Positions 6,212 through 12,585 of a DNA stretch of 12,585 bases are shown here, one piece after another. The stretch is from assembly GCA_949077355.1 (NCBI GenBank), contig CARUQW010000037.1, positions 3,160 to 15,744 of the forward strand, read 5' to 3'. A model generated the notes under the pieces. It worked only from the letters and a program-made list of their open reading frames with translations. It made no database searches and was not told the origin of the DNA. Positions within the stretch are counted from its first letter, which is position 1, and each line of letters begins with the position of its first letter. The position numbers were made by a program, and so were the translations under genes. This DNA comes from an uncultured Clostridia bacterium (GTDB lineage Bacteria > Bacillota > Clostridia > TANB77 > CAG-508).

Positions 6212-6859
6212 ATGAATATTGATTTAGAAAATATATTTGATAAATGCATTATATTTAAAGATAAAATAAAAAATCAGAATTTAAAAGATTGTTGTGAGAA
6301 AATATTATTAGATTATAAAGAAAAGCTTATAAATAAACCTGCTACAACAGGTTCTCATCATTACTTTAAAGGTGGTCTTTTATATCATACATATTGTGTA
6401 ACAAGAAATGCTATAAACATAATGGAGTTGTATCCAAATTTAAATGTAGACTCTGATTTAGTTATATTTGGTGCTTTATTACATGATATTGGAAAAACCA
6501 AGAATTACACTGACTGGAATAATAAATCGGAATACGAGCATAATGGCTCTCAGCTTTTAGGTCATTCATATGAAGGAACACATTTAGTAGAAAATTATTT
6601 ATTAGAATATAAATTAAGTGAAGAATTTAAAAATCAAGTATTACATATGATAGGTAGCCATATGAATGAGTTTAGTGATTGTGGTACTCTTGTTTTTCCT
6701 AAAATGTTAGAAGTAATAATTATTAATTTTGCTGATAAAATTGACGCTACTTTAGAACCTGCACATCATATCATTAATCAAGTAGAAAATGGAGAAAAAT
6801 ATAAAATATGCAATGCACCTAGAGAATATTATAAATCATTAAATCCAGAATATAAATAA
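6212..6859 (+). CDS. HD-domain phosphohydrolase, YhaM-like catalytic domain
   Basis: A 215-residue HD-superfamily metal-dependent phosphohydrolase. Metal-ligand motifs are visible in order: GGLLYHTYCV (His59), ALLHDIGKT (His91-Asp92, the HD pair), LLGHSYEG (His118), HMIGSH (His145, His150) and INFADKIDA (Asp175). The order and spacing, with an N-terminal PATTGSHHYFKGGLLYHT segment, match the HD domain of the 3'-5' exoribonuclease YhaM. YhaM, however, is about 314 residues with an N-terminal OB-fold RNA-binding domain that is absent here. It may therefore act on small nucleotides or on RNA delivered by a partner. An AGGAG site lies 9 bases before the ATG. It is the second gene of the kinase operon and ends before a hairpin shared with the opposing HAD gene. 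Confidence 0.85.
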   Translation: MNIDLENIFDKCIIFKDKIKNQNLKDCCEKILLDYKEKLINKPATTGSHHYFKGGLLYHTYCVTRNAINIMELYPNLNVDSDLVIFGALLHDIGKTKNYTDWNNKSEYEHNGSQLLGHSYEGTHLVENYLLEYKLSEEFKNQVLHMIGSHMNEFSDCGTLVFPKMLEVIIINFADKIDATLEPAHHIINQVENGEKYKICNAPREYYKSLNPEYK

Positions 6860-6881
6860 TATTATCACTTTAAAAAAATGA

Positions 6882-6918
6882 AACAACTTACGAAACTCTT
6901 TCTAGTTCGTAAGTTGTT
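6882..6918. terminator. Convergent terminator between HD and HAD genes
   Basis: A perfect 13-bp stem (6882-6894 with 6906-6918) and an 11-base loop. Read leftward it is followed by TTCATTTTTTT, a good U-tract, so it ends the HAD transcript. Read rightward it is followed by only a weak ATAATTT and may end the kinase-HD transcript less efficiently. Confidence 0.75.
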
Positions 6919-7039
6919 ATAATTTGGAGCGTTTTAAGAGGTTATTTGCGAAAAATATGCCTATTTTTCATAGTATTCCTCACATAACTAGTCGCCTTTC
7001 CATTTTTCCATTTACTATCTTGTAAATTCCTCTAACATT

Positions 7040-7786
7040 TCACTTTTTTTGCCTTTGTAAAATATTTGAAAGAACACTACCATTTCTATAATCTGCAACA
7101 CAACAAAAATCAACTATTCCATTTGCGTTTAGTGTTTGATAAATGTTGTTATTATAATGATATAATTCATCATTTTTGCTTAGTTGATGAACAAATACAG
7201 CCTTGCCACCATTATTATGTACAAATTGCATTGCTGATAAATCAGTAGATCCATCGCCTATATAATATACATTTTCACAATCATTTTCTATTCTGTTATT
7301 CTTTTTTAATATATCTTTAATTGCTAATATTTTTTTATCATCTGTCATTACTTCACCAATTCCAGAAATTAAACCATTTCTATCATGTTGTATAGGAGTA
7401 CCATAAATGCCATCAAAATATTTTGCTATTTTTAAGTTTTGCAAGAACTCGCTTAATCCTCCAGAAACTATATAATTTTTAGTAAAAGATTTCTCAATAA
7501 AATCATTTAAACCTGAATTATATTCAATATATTTTTCACCTTCCATAAGTTCTTCATATGTAAGAGTTTCGTTATTATTAACAAGTAAATCATGAAAAAA
7601 AGCAAAAAAAGTTTCAAGTGAATTACCTTCGTGTATCTTTCTATATTCAGCAAGTGCTTTTTCTAAATCATCATTTCTTTTTTCACCACTGTATCCAAAT
7701 TTTTTTACCCATACCCAAAACTTTGGCCAGGTTTCAGTAGTTAATGTTCCATCAAAATCAAAAATATTAATTGGTTCTATATTCAT
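7040..7786 (-). CDS. HAD superfamily hydrolase, subfamily IB-like phosphatase
   Basis: A 248-residue haloacid-dehalogenase-type phosphatase with all four motifs. Motif I is IFDFDGTLT (nucleophile Asp10, general acid/base Asp12). Motif II is VSGG (Ser108). The motif III lysine is in TDDKK (151-152). Motif IV is YIGDGSTDLSAM (Asp178, Asp182). A helical cap sits between motifs I and II (about 20-105). This, and the GDGSTD form, resemble HAD-IB enzymes such as phosphoserine-phosphatase relatives. The physiological substrate is unknown. The start is the ATG at 7786, 9 bases after GGAG. A TTG five codons upstream overlaps that site and is rejected. It stands alone on the minus strand, with its own promoter, facing the kinase-HD operon across a shared hairpin. 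A linked pathway is possible but unproven. Confidence 0.85.
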   Translation of the reverse strand: MNIEPINIFDFDGTLTTETWPKFWVWVKKFGYSGEKRNDDLEKALAEYRKIHEGNSLETFFAFFHDLLVNNNETLTYEELMEGEKYIEYNSGLNDFIEKSFTKNYIVSGGLSEFLQNLKIAKYFDGIYGTPIQHDRNGLISGIGEVMTDDKKILAIKDILKKNNRIENDCENVYYIGDGSTDLSAMQFVHNNGGKAVFVHQLSKNDELYHYNNNIYQTLNANGIVDFCCVADYRNGSVLSNILQRQKK

Positions 7787-7824
7787 TAAGTTTCTCTCCA
7801 ATCTTATGTGCTTATTATATTTAT

Positions 7825-7853
7825 ATTATATAGTATTTGAAACATAATTACAA
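7825..7853 (-). promoter_or_regulatory. Promoter of the HAD-IB gene
   Basis: On the minus strand TTGTAA (7853-7848), exactly 17 bases, TATAAT (7830-7825), placed 39 bases before the chosen ATG. Confidence 0.8.
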
Positions 7854-7911
7854 TGTTATTTCTTATATTATTTCATAGTTTTTTTTCTTAATTTTATTTT
7901 TCTATAAAGGA

Positions 7912-8009
7912 TTTGGGACTAAATCCCAAAATTGGAATTTTGACTAAGGAGGAAAATTTCAGTGCTTGTTAGAAAGTGTATGGGAGTACAAAAATTGTAT
8001 TTCCTTTGA
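7912..8009 (+). other. Structured leader-like segment with 15-codon ORF
   Basis: This is the only notable content of the 357-base gene-free stretch 7787-8143 apart from the promoter and terminator listed separately. A 7-bp hairpin TTTGGGA/TCCCAAA (7912-7930) overlaps a second inverted repeat CAAAATT/AATTTTG (7927-7942). The AATTTT of that repeat can also pair with the AAAATT just after a perfect AAGGAGG (7946-7952). Nine bases on, GTG at 7962 opens a 15-codon frame (MLVRKCMGVQKLYFL, TGA at 8007-8009). T-rich DNA follows. It could be a leader peptide, an attenuated small RNA, or the remnant of a dispersed repeat. No clear promoter is seen and no rightward gene follows, so the function is open. 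Confidence 0.3.
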
Positions 8010-8080
8010 ATTTTTCCTTTAATTTTTTTATTTTTGCTTACTAGTCATTAAAGAATAAAAATAGCAAGATAAAGGCATTA

Positions 8081-8107
8081 AAAAAATCAACCTTTTACAG
8101 TTGATTT
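8081..8107 (-). terminator. Terminator of the tRNA-Gly transcript
   Basis: On the minus strand AAATCAAC (8107-8100) pairs with GTTGATTT (8091-8084) across an 8-base loop and runs into further T residues. It lies about 37 bases beyond the CCA end of the second tRNA. Confidence 0.8.
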
Positions 8108-8143
8108 AGCAATCGTTTCGTCTAGTGCGACGATTTTACTTAA

Positions 8144-8217
<74 letters not shown>

Positions 8218-8244
8218 ATATGAAGTTATAATTGTCAGAAGTTT

Positions 8245-8318
8245 TGGAGCAGGTAGTGGGAATCGAACCCACGTCATTAGCTTGGAAGGCTAAGGTTCTA
8301 CCATTGAACTACACCTGC
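8245..8318 (-). tRNA. tRNA-Gly (anticodon TCC), first of tandem pair
   Basis: Same 74-base structure as the copy at 8144-8217, with encoded CCA (8247-8245) and anticodon TCC (8286-8284). The anticodon stem is TTAGC/GCTAA instead of TCAGC/GCTGA. It is the promoter-proximal member; 27 bases separate the two. Its 5' leader and 3' trailer contain complementary 12-base sequences (8331-8342 and 8227-8238) that could pair in the precursor RNA. Confidence 0.95.
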
Positions 8319-8343
8319 AAAGTTTTCCTCCTGACAATTATAG

Positions 8344-8372
8344 ATTATAACTGTTTTTGTTTTTTTTGTCAA
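8344..8372 (-). promoter_or_regulatory. Consensus promoter of the tRNA-Gly pair
   Basis: On the minus strand TTGACA (8372-8367), exactly 17 bases, TATAAT (8349-8344): a full consensus match in both boxes, as expected of a strong stable-RNA promoter. It starts about 40 bases after the stop of the upstream HAD gene, with no obvious terminator between them. Confidence 0.9.
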
Positions 8373-8411
8373 TACTTTTTTAAAATTTTTTTCTTTTGTT
8401 TTATAACTCTA

Positions 8412-9320
8412 TTAATCTGTCTCGTCTTCTTGAAATAATTTAGCTTTTTTTAATATATACTGATTCGCTAAATTTTTATCATAAGGAACTTTCTCTACTT
8501 TTCCTTTTTTCTTTTTCTGTGCATATTGCTGCACCTCTTCTAACAATCCAGAAGGAGAATTTCCCATAACAGCAACCTTCATATCATCTTCAATTGCTAC
8601 TTCAAACATGGATACATCATTAAAGCCATTTCCCACACACATATAACCATTTTCAGGAGCAAGTTTTTCAACAAGCCATTTGACAGCTTCTCCCTTATTA
8701 ATATTTTTCTGTGCAATATCTACTCTAACATTTTGATATTCCTCTTTCGGAAATTTAGTAATATCTGTATCTGTCCAATAGCCTAATTCTTCTGTGAATT
8801 TTGAAACCTTTTCCATTCTTTCTTTTGGTCCTGTTAAAACCAATTTAGTAATATGCTTTTCCTTTTGTATCTTTTCGCAAATATCATCACACAATTTTAC
8901 CGATTTATTCGTTTTATAATATTTTTCCACCTCTTGATGATTAGAGGCAAATACTTCCATGCCATTTGTAAATCGAATAAAATCTTTATTGCCTCCATTT
9001 TTTATAAAATAGTCTACAATCTGAGCTATTTTTTCATGCTCCAATTCTTTTGGTTTTAGAAACTCATTTGTTTTCGTATAACAGATAACAGCTCCATTAT
9101 CTCCAACAATTATTTCTGGTACTTTTACTGCTTTATTTTTTAATTCTCCTTCAATATCTCCTACTGTCCTACCTGTAACAAATATTACCATACCTTGCAT
9201 AGTCTGGACAAGATTAAAGATATTGTTTAAATTTTCATCTTCTAAATCTGTTGTACCATCTTTATCTAGAAATAAAATAAATTTAGGTTTTTCTATTTTA
9301 TATCTTCCAATTTCTTGCAC
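8412..9320 (-). CDS. Cof-type HAD-IIB family hydrolase
   Basis: A 302-residue HAD phosphatase with a C2-type cap between motifs II and III. Motif I is LFLDKDGTT (Asp19, Asp21), motif II VTGR (48-51), followed by VGDNGA (72-77), a signature of Cof/sucrose-phosphatase-like enzymes. The motif III lysine is in INKGEAVKWL (Lys209). Motif IV is VGNGFNDVSMFE (229-240). The usual GDxxND is GNGFND here: the first acid is Asn230-231 region and the second, Asp235, is kept. The lysine-rich C-terminal stretch (QKKKKGKVEKVP) is unusual. GTG is the start, with AAAGGAG 7 bases before it. It follows pyrG after 12 bases, so the two are co-transcribed. A sugar phosphate or nucleotide substrate is possible, but none can be deduced. 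Confidence 0.85.
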   Translation of the reverse strand: MQEIGRYKIEKPKFILFLDKDGTTDLEDENLNNIFNLVQTMQGMVIFVTGRTVGDIEGELKNKAVKVPEIIVGDNGAVICYTKTNEFLKPKELEHEKIAQIVDYFIKNGGNKDFIRFTNGMEVFASNHQEVEKYYKTNKSVKLCDDICEKIQKEKHITKLVLTGPKERMEKVSKFTEELGYWTDTDITKFPKEEYQNVRVDIAQKNINKGEAVKWLVEKLAPENGYMCVGNGFNDVSMFEVAIEDDMKVAVMGNSPSGLLEEVQQYAQKKKKGKVEKVPYDKNLANQYILKKAKLFQEDETD

Positions 9321-9332
9321 AATATCGCTCCT

Positions 9333-10928
9333 TTATAAGCAAGCTTTTATTAATCCTACAAATAGTGGTGCTGGTTTATTTGGTCTTGATTTCAACTCTG
9401 GATGGAATTGTCCTGCAATAAAATATGGATGGTCCTCTACTTCTACCATCTCTACCAATAATCCATCTGGAGATGTTCCTGAAATTTTTAATCCAGCTTC
9501 TTCTAGTGTTTCTCTATATTCATTATTATATTCATAACGATGCCTATGTCTTTCTGATATTTCTTTTTCACCATATACTTTACTTGCTAATGTTCCTTCT
9601 TTTACAACACAAGGATAAGCTCCTAATCGCATCGTTCCTCCCTTTTTATCAACTCCTTTTTGTTCTTCCATAATATGAATAACAGGATTTTGTGTTGTTT
9701 CATCCAATTCAGCAGAATGAGCATCTTTTATTCCTACTACATTTCTGGCAAATTCTACTACTGCCATTTGCATTCCCAAACAAATACCTAAAAATGGTAT
9801 TTTATTCTCTCTTACATATTTAATTGTTTCAATTTTTCCTTCAATTCCTCGATTTCCAAATCCACCTGGAACTACTACGGCATTTATACCTTTTAGTTTT
9901 TGAGCTACATTTTCACTATTGATTGTTTCTGAATCAATCAAATGTACTTTTACTTTTACATGGTTAGCAAAACCTGCATGATATAAGCTTTCCATAACAG
10001 AAATATAAGAATCTTCTAATTTAACATATTTTCCAACAATTGCAACATTAATTATTTTTTCTTCATCAATACTTCTAATATTCTCTACCATTTCTTGCCA
10101 TTTGCTATTATCTGGTACATAATTATCTAATTTTAAATGATTGCAAACTTCCCTTGCTAATCCTTCTTGCTCTAGCATTAATGGTACAGCATATAGGCAA
10201 TCTGCTGTTTTGTTTTGTATTACACTTGTTTTTCTAACATTACAAAATAGTGATAGTTTTTCTCTAATACTATCTGGAATATCTGTTTCTGTTCTACATA
10301 CCAATATATTTGGTTTAATACCAAAACTTTGTAATTCTTTAACAGAATGTTGAGTTGGTTTTGATTTAATTTCGTTGGATCCAAAAATGTAAGGCAATAA
10401 AGTAACATGGATGTATACAACATCTTCTGGATTCTTTTCTAATCCCACTTGGCGAATTGCTTCAATAATGGATAATCCTTCGATATCACCTACGGTTCCT
10501 CCTAATTCTGTAATAACAATGTCTGTGTCTGTATCTTCAAAGCCATAGATTCTTTCTTTAATTTCATTTGTTATATGTGGAATTACTTGTACTGTCTTTC
10601 CTAAATAGTCTCCTCTTCTTTCTTTTTCTAATACGCTTTGATAGATTTTTCCCATGGTAACACTTGAATTTTTAGTTAGATTTTCATTAATAAATCTTTC
10701 ATAATGACCCAAATCCAAGTCTGTTTCTGCTCCGTCATCGGTAACAAAAACTTCACCATGTTCATAGGGATTCATAGTTCCTGGGTCTACATTAATATAT
10801 GGGTCGAATTTTTGAATAGTGACCTTATACCCCCTATTTTTTAATAATCTTCCTAGTGATGCTGCTGTGATTCCTTTTCCTAATCCAGATACAACTCCTC
10901 CTGTTACAAAAATATACTTGGTATTCAT
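9333..10928 (-). CDS. pyrG: CTP synthase
   Basis: Makes CTP from UTP, ATP and glutamine, the last step of de novo CTP synthesis, in the cytosol. At 531 residues it is full length. The N-terminal synthetase domain shows YIFVTGGVVSGLGKGI (5-20) for ATP and FDPYINVDPGTMNPYEHGEV (41-60), TELGGTVGDIEG (140-151) and KSKPTQHSVKEL (188-199) for the UTP/CTP site. The C-terminal class I glutaminase domain shows VVPGGFGNRG (352-361) and the nucleophile elbow FLGICLGMQ (Cys383). His509 and Glu511 are in QFHPE. GGAAG lies 7 bases before the ATG. A leader of roughly 120 bases with its own promoter and hairpins precedes it. It is followed by the HAD-IIB gene. Confidence 0.98.
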   Translation of the reverse strand: MNTKYIFVTGGVVSGLGKGITAASLGRLLKNRGYKVTIQKFDPYINVDPGTMNPYEHGEVFVTDDGAETDLDLGHYERFINENLTKNSSVTMGKIYQSVLEKERRGDYLGKTVQVIPHITNEIKERIYGFEDTDTDIVITELGGTVGDIEGLSIIEAIRQVGLEKNPEDVVYIHVTLLPYIFGSNEIKSKPTQHSVKELQSFGIKPNILVCRTETDIPDSIREKLSLFCNVRKTSVIQNKTADCLYAVPLMLEQEGLAREVCNHLKLDNYVPDNSKWQEMVENIRSIDEEKIINVAIVGKYVKLEDSYISVMESLYHAGFANHVKVKVHLIDSETINSENVAQKLKGINAVVVPGGFGNRGIEGKIETIKYVRENKIPFLGICLGMQMAVVEFARNVVGIKDAHSAELDETTQNPVIHIMEEQKGVDKKGGTMRLGAYPCVVKEGTLASKVYGEKEISERHRHRYEYNNEYRETLEEAGLKISGTSPDGLLVEMVEVEDHPYFIAGQFHPELKSRPNKPAPLFVGLIKACL

Positions 10929-10950
10929 AACAAAACTTCCTTTCTTTTCT

Positions 10951-11050
10951 AAACCCGCTTTTTACCAAAATTTAATTATTTTGGTGTCTTTCTTACAACA
11001 AAACTAAAAAAAGATTAAAAAAATTGCCAAAAGCGGTTTTTTTTTAATCT
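10951..11050 (-). promoter_or_regulatory. pyrG leader with alternative hairpins, candidate attenuator
   Basis: On the minus strand a 12-bp A/T stem (AGATTA7 at 11050-11039 with T7AATCT at 11023-11012) is followed by seven U, a terminator-like form. Its 15-base loop carries CCGCTTTT (11036-11029). That is exactly complementary to AAAAGCGG (10962-10955), just upstream of the pyrG ribosome binding site. Between them is an 8-bp hairpin ACCAAAAT/ATTTTGGT (10985-10978 with 10971-10964). Loop-to-leader pairing would form a pseudoknot or a competing fold. Bacillus subtilis pyrG is controlled by CTP through reiterative G addition at a GGGC start. No G-run lies near the predicted start here, so any control would differ. 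The hairpin may instead simply end the glycosyltransferase transcript. Confidence 0.5.
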
Positions 11051-11056
11051 ATTTTT

Positions 11057-11085
11057 ATTTTAGCATATTTGTATTTTTTTTTCAA
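11057..11085 (-). promoter_or_regulatory. Putative pyrG promoter
   Basis: On the minus strand TTGAAA (11085-11080), 17 bases, TAAAAT (11062-11057), with TGC just before it (extended -10). It lies upstream of the terminator-like hairpin, so transcripts would pass through it. A weaker alternative, TTGTAA-17-TTAAAT, lies downstream of the hairpin near 10970-11000. Confidence 0.65.
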
Positions 11086-11100
11086 GTACTTTTCAAAATT

Positions 11101-12393
11101 TTAAGCATAAGCTTGTCGTTTTTTGAAACTAAGTAGATTTGTAATCTCATTTTCTGTATTTTTAGCTCTTTTTGTCTTTCTTGCTCTTTCTTGTTCCAAC
11201 TCACGTTTTTGTTTTTCAGCCATAGATTGACAAATTGCTTTTTGATAAGTAAAGTGTGTATCTTGTGCTATTTTACTCCAATTGTATTGATTTCTCACTT
11301 TATTTTTAGCTTTTTTCGTAATTTCACTACATAGCTTATGGTCATATAATAACTCTAATATTGAATCTGCAATTGAATTAGCATTTCCACAATATGCCTT
11401 CATTCCATTTACTCTATGTTCTACAATCTCATTTAGTCCTCCAATATCAGATACTACAATTGGATTTTCTGATAGCATTGCTTCTAATGCTACAATGCCG
11501 AATGGCTCATAAGTACTTGGGAATACAGATATATCAGCTGCTTTGTACATTCTTTGTACATCTTTTCCTCCCATATATCCTGCAAAATATACTTTATTTC
11601 CTATTCCCATGGCATTTACTTGTTGCCTTAATTCATCTAGCATACCACCTTTTCCACAAATAACAAGCTTAGCATCATGATATCCTTGTAATATCTTTGG
11701 CATAGCAGAAATTAAATGTTGTATTCCTTTTTCATATACTAATCTTCCCATAAATAAAATGATTTTTTCGTTATCCATAGCATATTTTCTTCTAAAATTA
11801 TAATCCCTTTCTACACCATTGAATAAATTCATGTTAACTCCATTTGGAACTACATTGATTTTTTCATAAGGTAATCCAAACAATCTTTGTAATTCATTTT
11901 TCATATAATTACTATTAACAATTACTTCTGCTGATTCATAAGTTAACATCCATTCTGTATCATTAATGTATCTTTGTTGTTCATCATGAATACCACTATT
12001 TCTTCCTGCTTCTGTTGCATGAATAGTTGAAACAATAGGTATGTTATAGGAATTTTTTAATGTTTTAGCCGCATAAGCTACTAACCAATCGTGTGCATGA
12101 ATTACATCAAAGTTGCCTTGTTCTGTAATAATTTCATTGGATTTTGCCACTAAATTGAAATTTAATTGCATCACCCAATCGATAAAATTATTCGGATTTA
12201 TCATATAATTATCTACTCGATATACTTTTACTCCCTTATCATCTTCAAAATATGGTGCATCACCATCTCTGTAAGTTACTACTGTTACATCATGACCATC
12301 TTTTAATAAAGTTCTTGACAAATCATATACTACTCTAGCAATTCCTCCTACAACTCTTGGTGGATATTCCCATGTTAACATTAATATTTTCAT
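11101..12393 (-). CDS. GT4 family glycosyltransferase, glycogen-synthase-like
   Basis: A retaining GT-B glycosyltransferase of 430 residues. The N-terminal domain opens with MKILMLTWEYPPRVVGGIAR, containing the PPR-x-x-GG acceptor loop typical of glycogen-synthase-like GT4 enzymes. It continues with VIHAHDW (97-103) and STIHATEAGR (122-131). The C-terminal donor domain has FMGRLVYEKG (214-223, Arg217 and Lys222 for the nucleotide sugar phosphates) and EPFGIVALEA (296-305), the E-x7-E motif. A basic, Glu/Lys-rich tail (about 385-430) is probably a disordered or helical extension. Likely role: alpha-glucan synthesis from an NDP- or ADP-glucose donor. The donor is not provable from sequence, and other hexose transfer is possible. 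GGAAG lies 7 bases before the ATG. It is transcribed separately from pyrG. Confidence 0.85.
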   Translation of the reverse strand: MKILMLTWEYPPRVVGGIARVVYDLSRTLLKDGHDVTVVTYRDGDAPYFEDDKGVKVYRVDNYMINPNNFIDWVMQLNFNLVAKSNEIITEQGNFDVIHAHDWLVAYAAKTLKNSYNIPIVSTIHATEAGRNSGIHDEQQRYINDTEWMLTYESAEVIVNSNYMKNELQRLFGLPYEKINVVPNGVNMNLFNGVERDYNFRRKYAMDNEKIILFMGRLVYEKGIQHLISAMPKILQGYHDAKLVICGKGGMLDELRQQVNAMGIGNKVYFAGYMGGKDVQRMYKAADISVFPSTYEPFGIVALEAMLSENPIVVSDIGGLNEIVEHRVNGMKAYCGNANSIADSILELLYDHKLCSEITKKAKNKVRNQYNWSKIAQDTHFTYQKAICQSMAEKQKRELEQERARKTKRAKNTENEITNLLSFKKRQAYA

Positions 12394-12466
12394 GGATGTA
12401 CTTCCTTTCTTTCTTGTATTTTCTTTTGTTTTTATTATTTTTTGACATTTTTCTTCATTCTAATCT

Positions 12467-12495
12467 ATTGTATACAACTTTTTCAAAAAAGTAAA
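12467..12495 (-). promoter_or_regulatory. Putative promoter of the GT4 gene
   Basis: On the minus strand TTTACT (12495-12490), 17 bases, TACAAT (12472-12467). The -10 is 74 bases upstream of the start. TTGAAA-18-TAGAAT, slightly downstream, is an overlapping alternative. The rest of the 192-base stretch to the window edge is T-rich with no identifiable gene. Confidence 0.5.
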
Positions 12496-12585
12496 TGTTT
12501 TTTTGAATTTTTTTATTTTTTTTGACATTTCATAAAATTTTTAGAACAATAGGGGCTTGATTAAAGTTATCTATTTTATAAATTA

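Noticed and set aside
7040..7801. Upstream TTG as start of the HAD-IB gene
   Set aside because: The TTG overlaps the GGAG ribosome binding site. The ATG at 7786 has correct spacing. The same reasoning moves the DUF2007-like start from a TTG at 3399 to the ATG at 3384.
12530..12583. Leftward open frame of 17 codons running in from the window edge to a TGA (IYKIDNFNQAPIVLKIL)
   Set aside because: It could be the C-terminus of a neighbouring gene, but 17 codons with no recognisable motif are too few to call.

Overview
The window looks like chromosomal DNA of a low-GC Bacillota, most likely a member of the Clostridia. The evidence is the strong A/T bias, AGGAGG-type ribosome binding sites, sigma-A type promoters with TATAAT-like -10 boxes, CCA-encoding tRNA genes, and conserved cell-wall, nucleotide and glycan genes of firmicute type. 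The standard bacterial code fits: TGA is used as a stop and Trp is TGG. The genus cannot be told from sequence alone.

Region 1 (1-2503, minus strand) is a cell-envelope operon. It runs from a FemAB-type peptidoglycan bridge aminoacyltransferase to a divergent alanine-racemase-family enzyme (GTG start) and then a membrane protein resembling DUF1189 that is cut by the window edge. The last two genes are separated by one base. A good promoter lies upstream of femAB.

Region 2 (about 2504-5500) is accessory-looking. It holds five small or uncharacterised genes in mixed orientation, each with its own promoter and/or terminator: a 97-residue hypothetical, a DUF2007-like protein with a C-terminal membrane segment, a CxxC/CxxC putative zinc protein, a small N-terminally anchored membrane protein, and a 287-residue orphan that is richer in G+C than its surroundings. 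Two related palindromic terminators (about 2970-3010 and 5456-5493) lie near its ends. A perfect 23-bp palindrome covers the -10 box of the DUF2007 gene.

Region 3 (about 5550-7860) is very A/T-rich. It carries a P-loop small-molecule-kinase-like gene followed after 14 bases by an HD-domain phosphohydrolase, facing a HAD-IB phosphatase across a shared hairpin. All three are phosphoryl-transfer enzymes of unknown substrate.

Region 4 (about 7860-8372) holds an unexplained structured segment with a strong Shine-Dalgarno sequence in front of a 15-codon ORF, then two tandem tRNA-Gly(TCC) genes on the minus strand. The tRNAs have a consensus TTGACA-17-TATAAT promoter and an intrinsic terminator.

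Region 5 (8412-12585, minus strand) is core metabolism: a GT4 glycosyltransferase of the glycogen-synthase-like type, then pyrG (CTP synthase) with a structured leader, then a Cof-type HAD phosphatase 12 bases downstream of pyrG. I see no CRISPR array, insertion sequence, integrase or recognisable defence operon. The best candidates for something new are the kinase/HD/HAD cluster, the pyrG leader, the palindromic operator and the structured element near 7912-8009.
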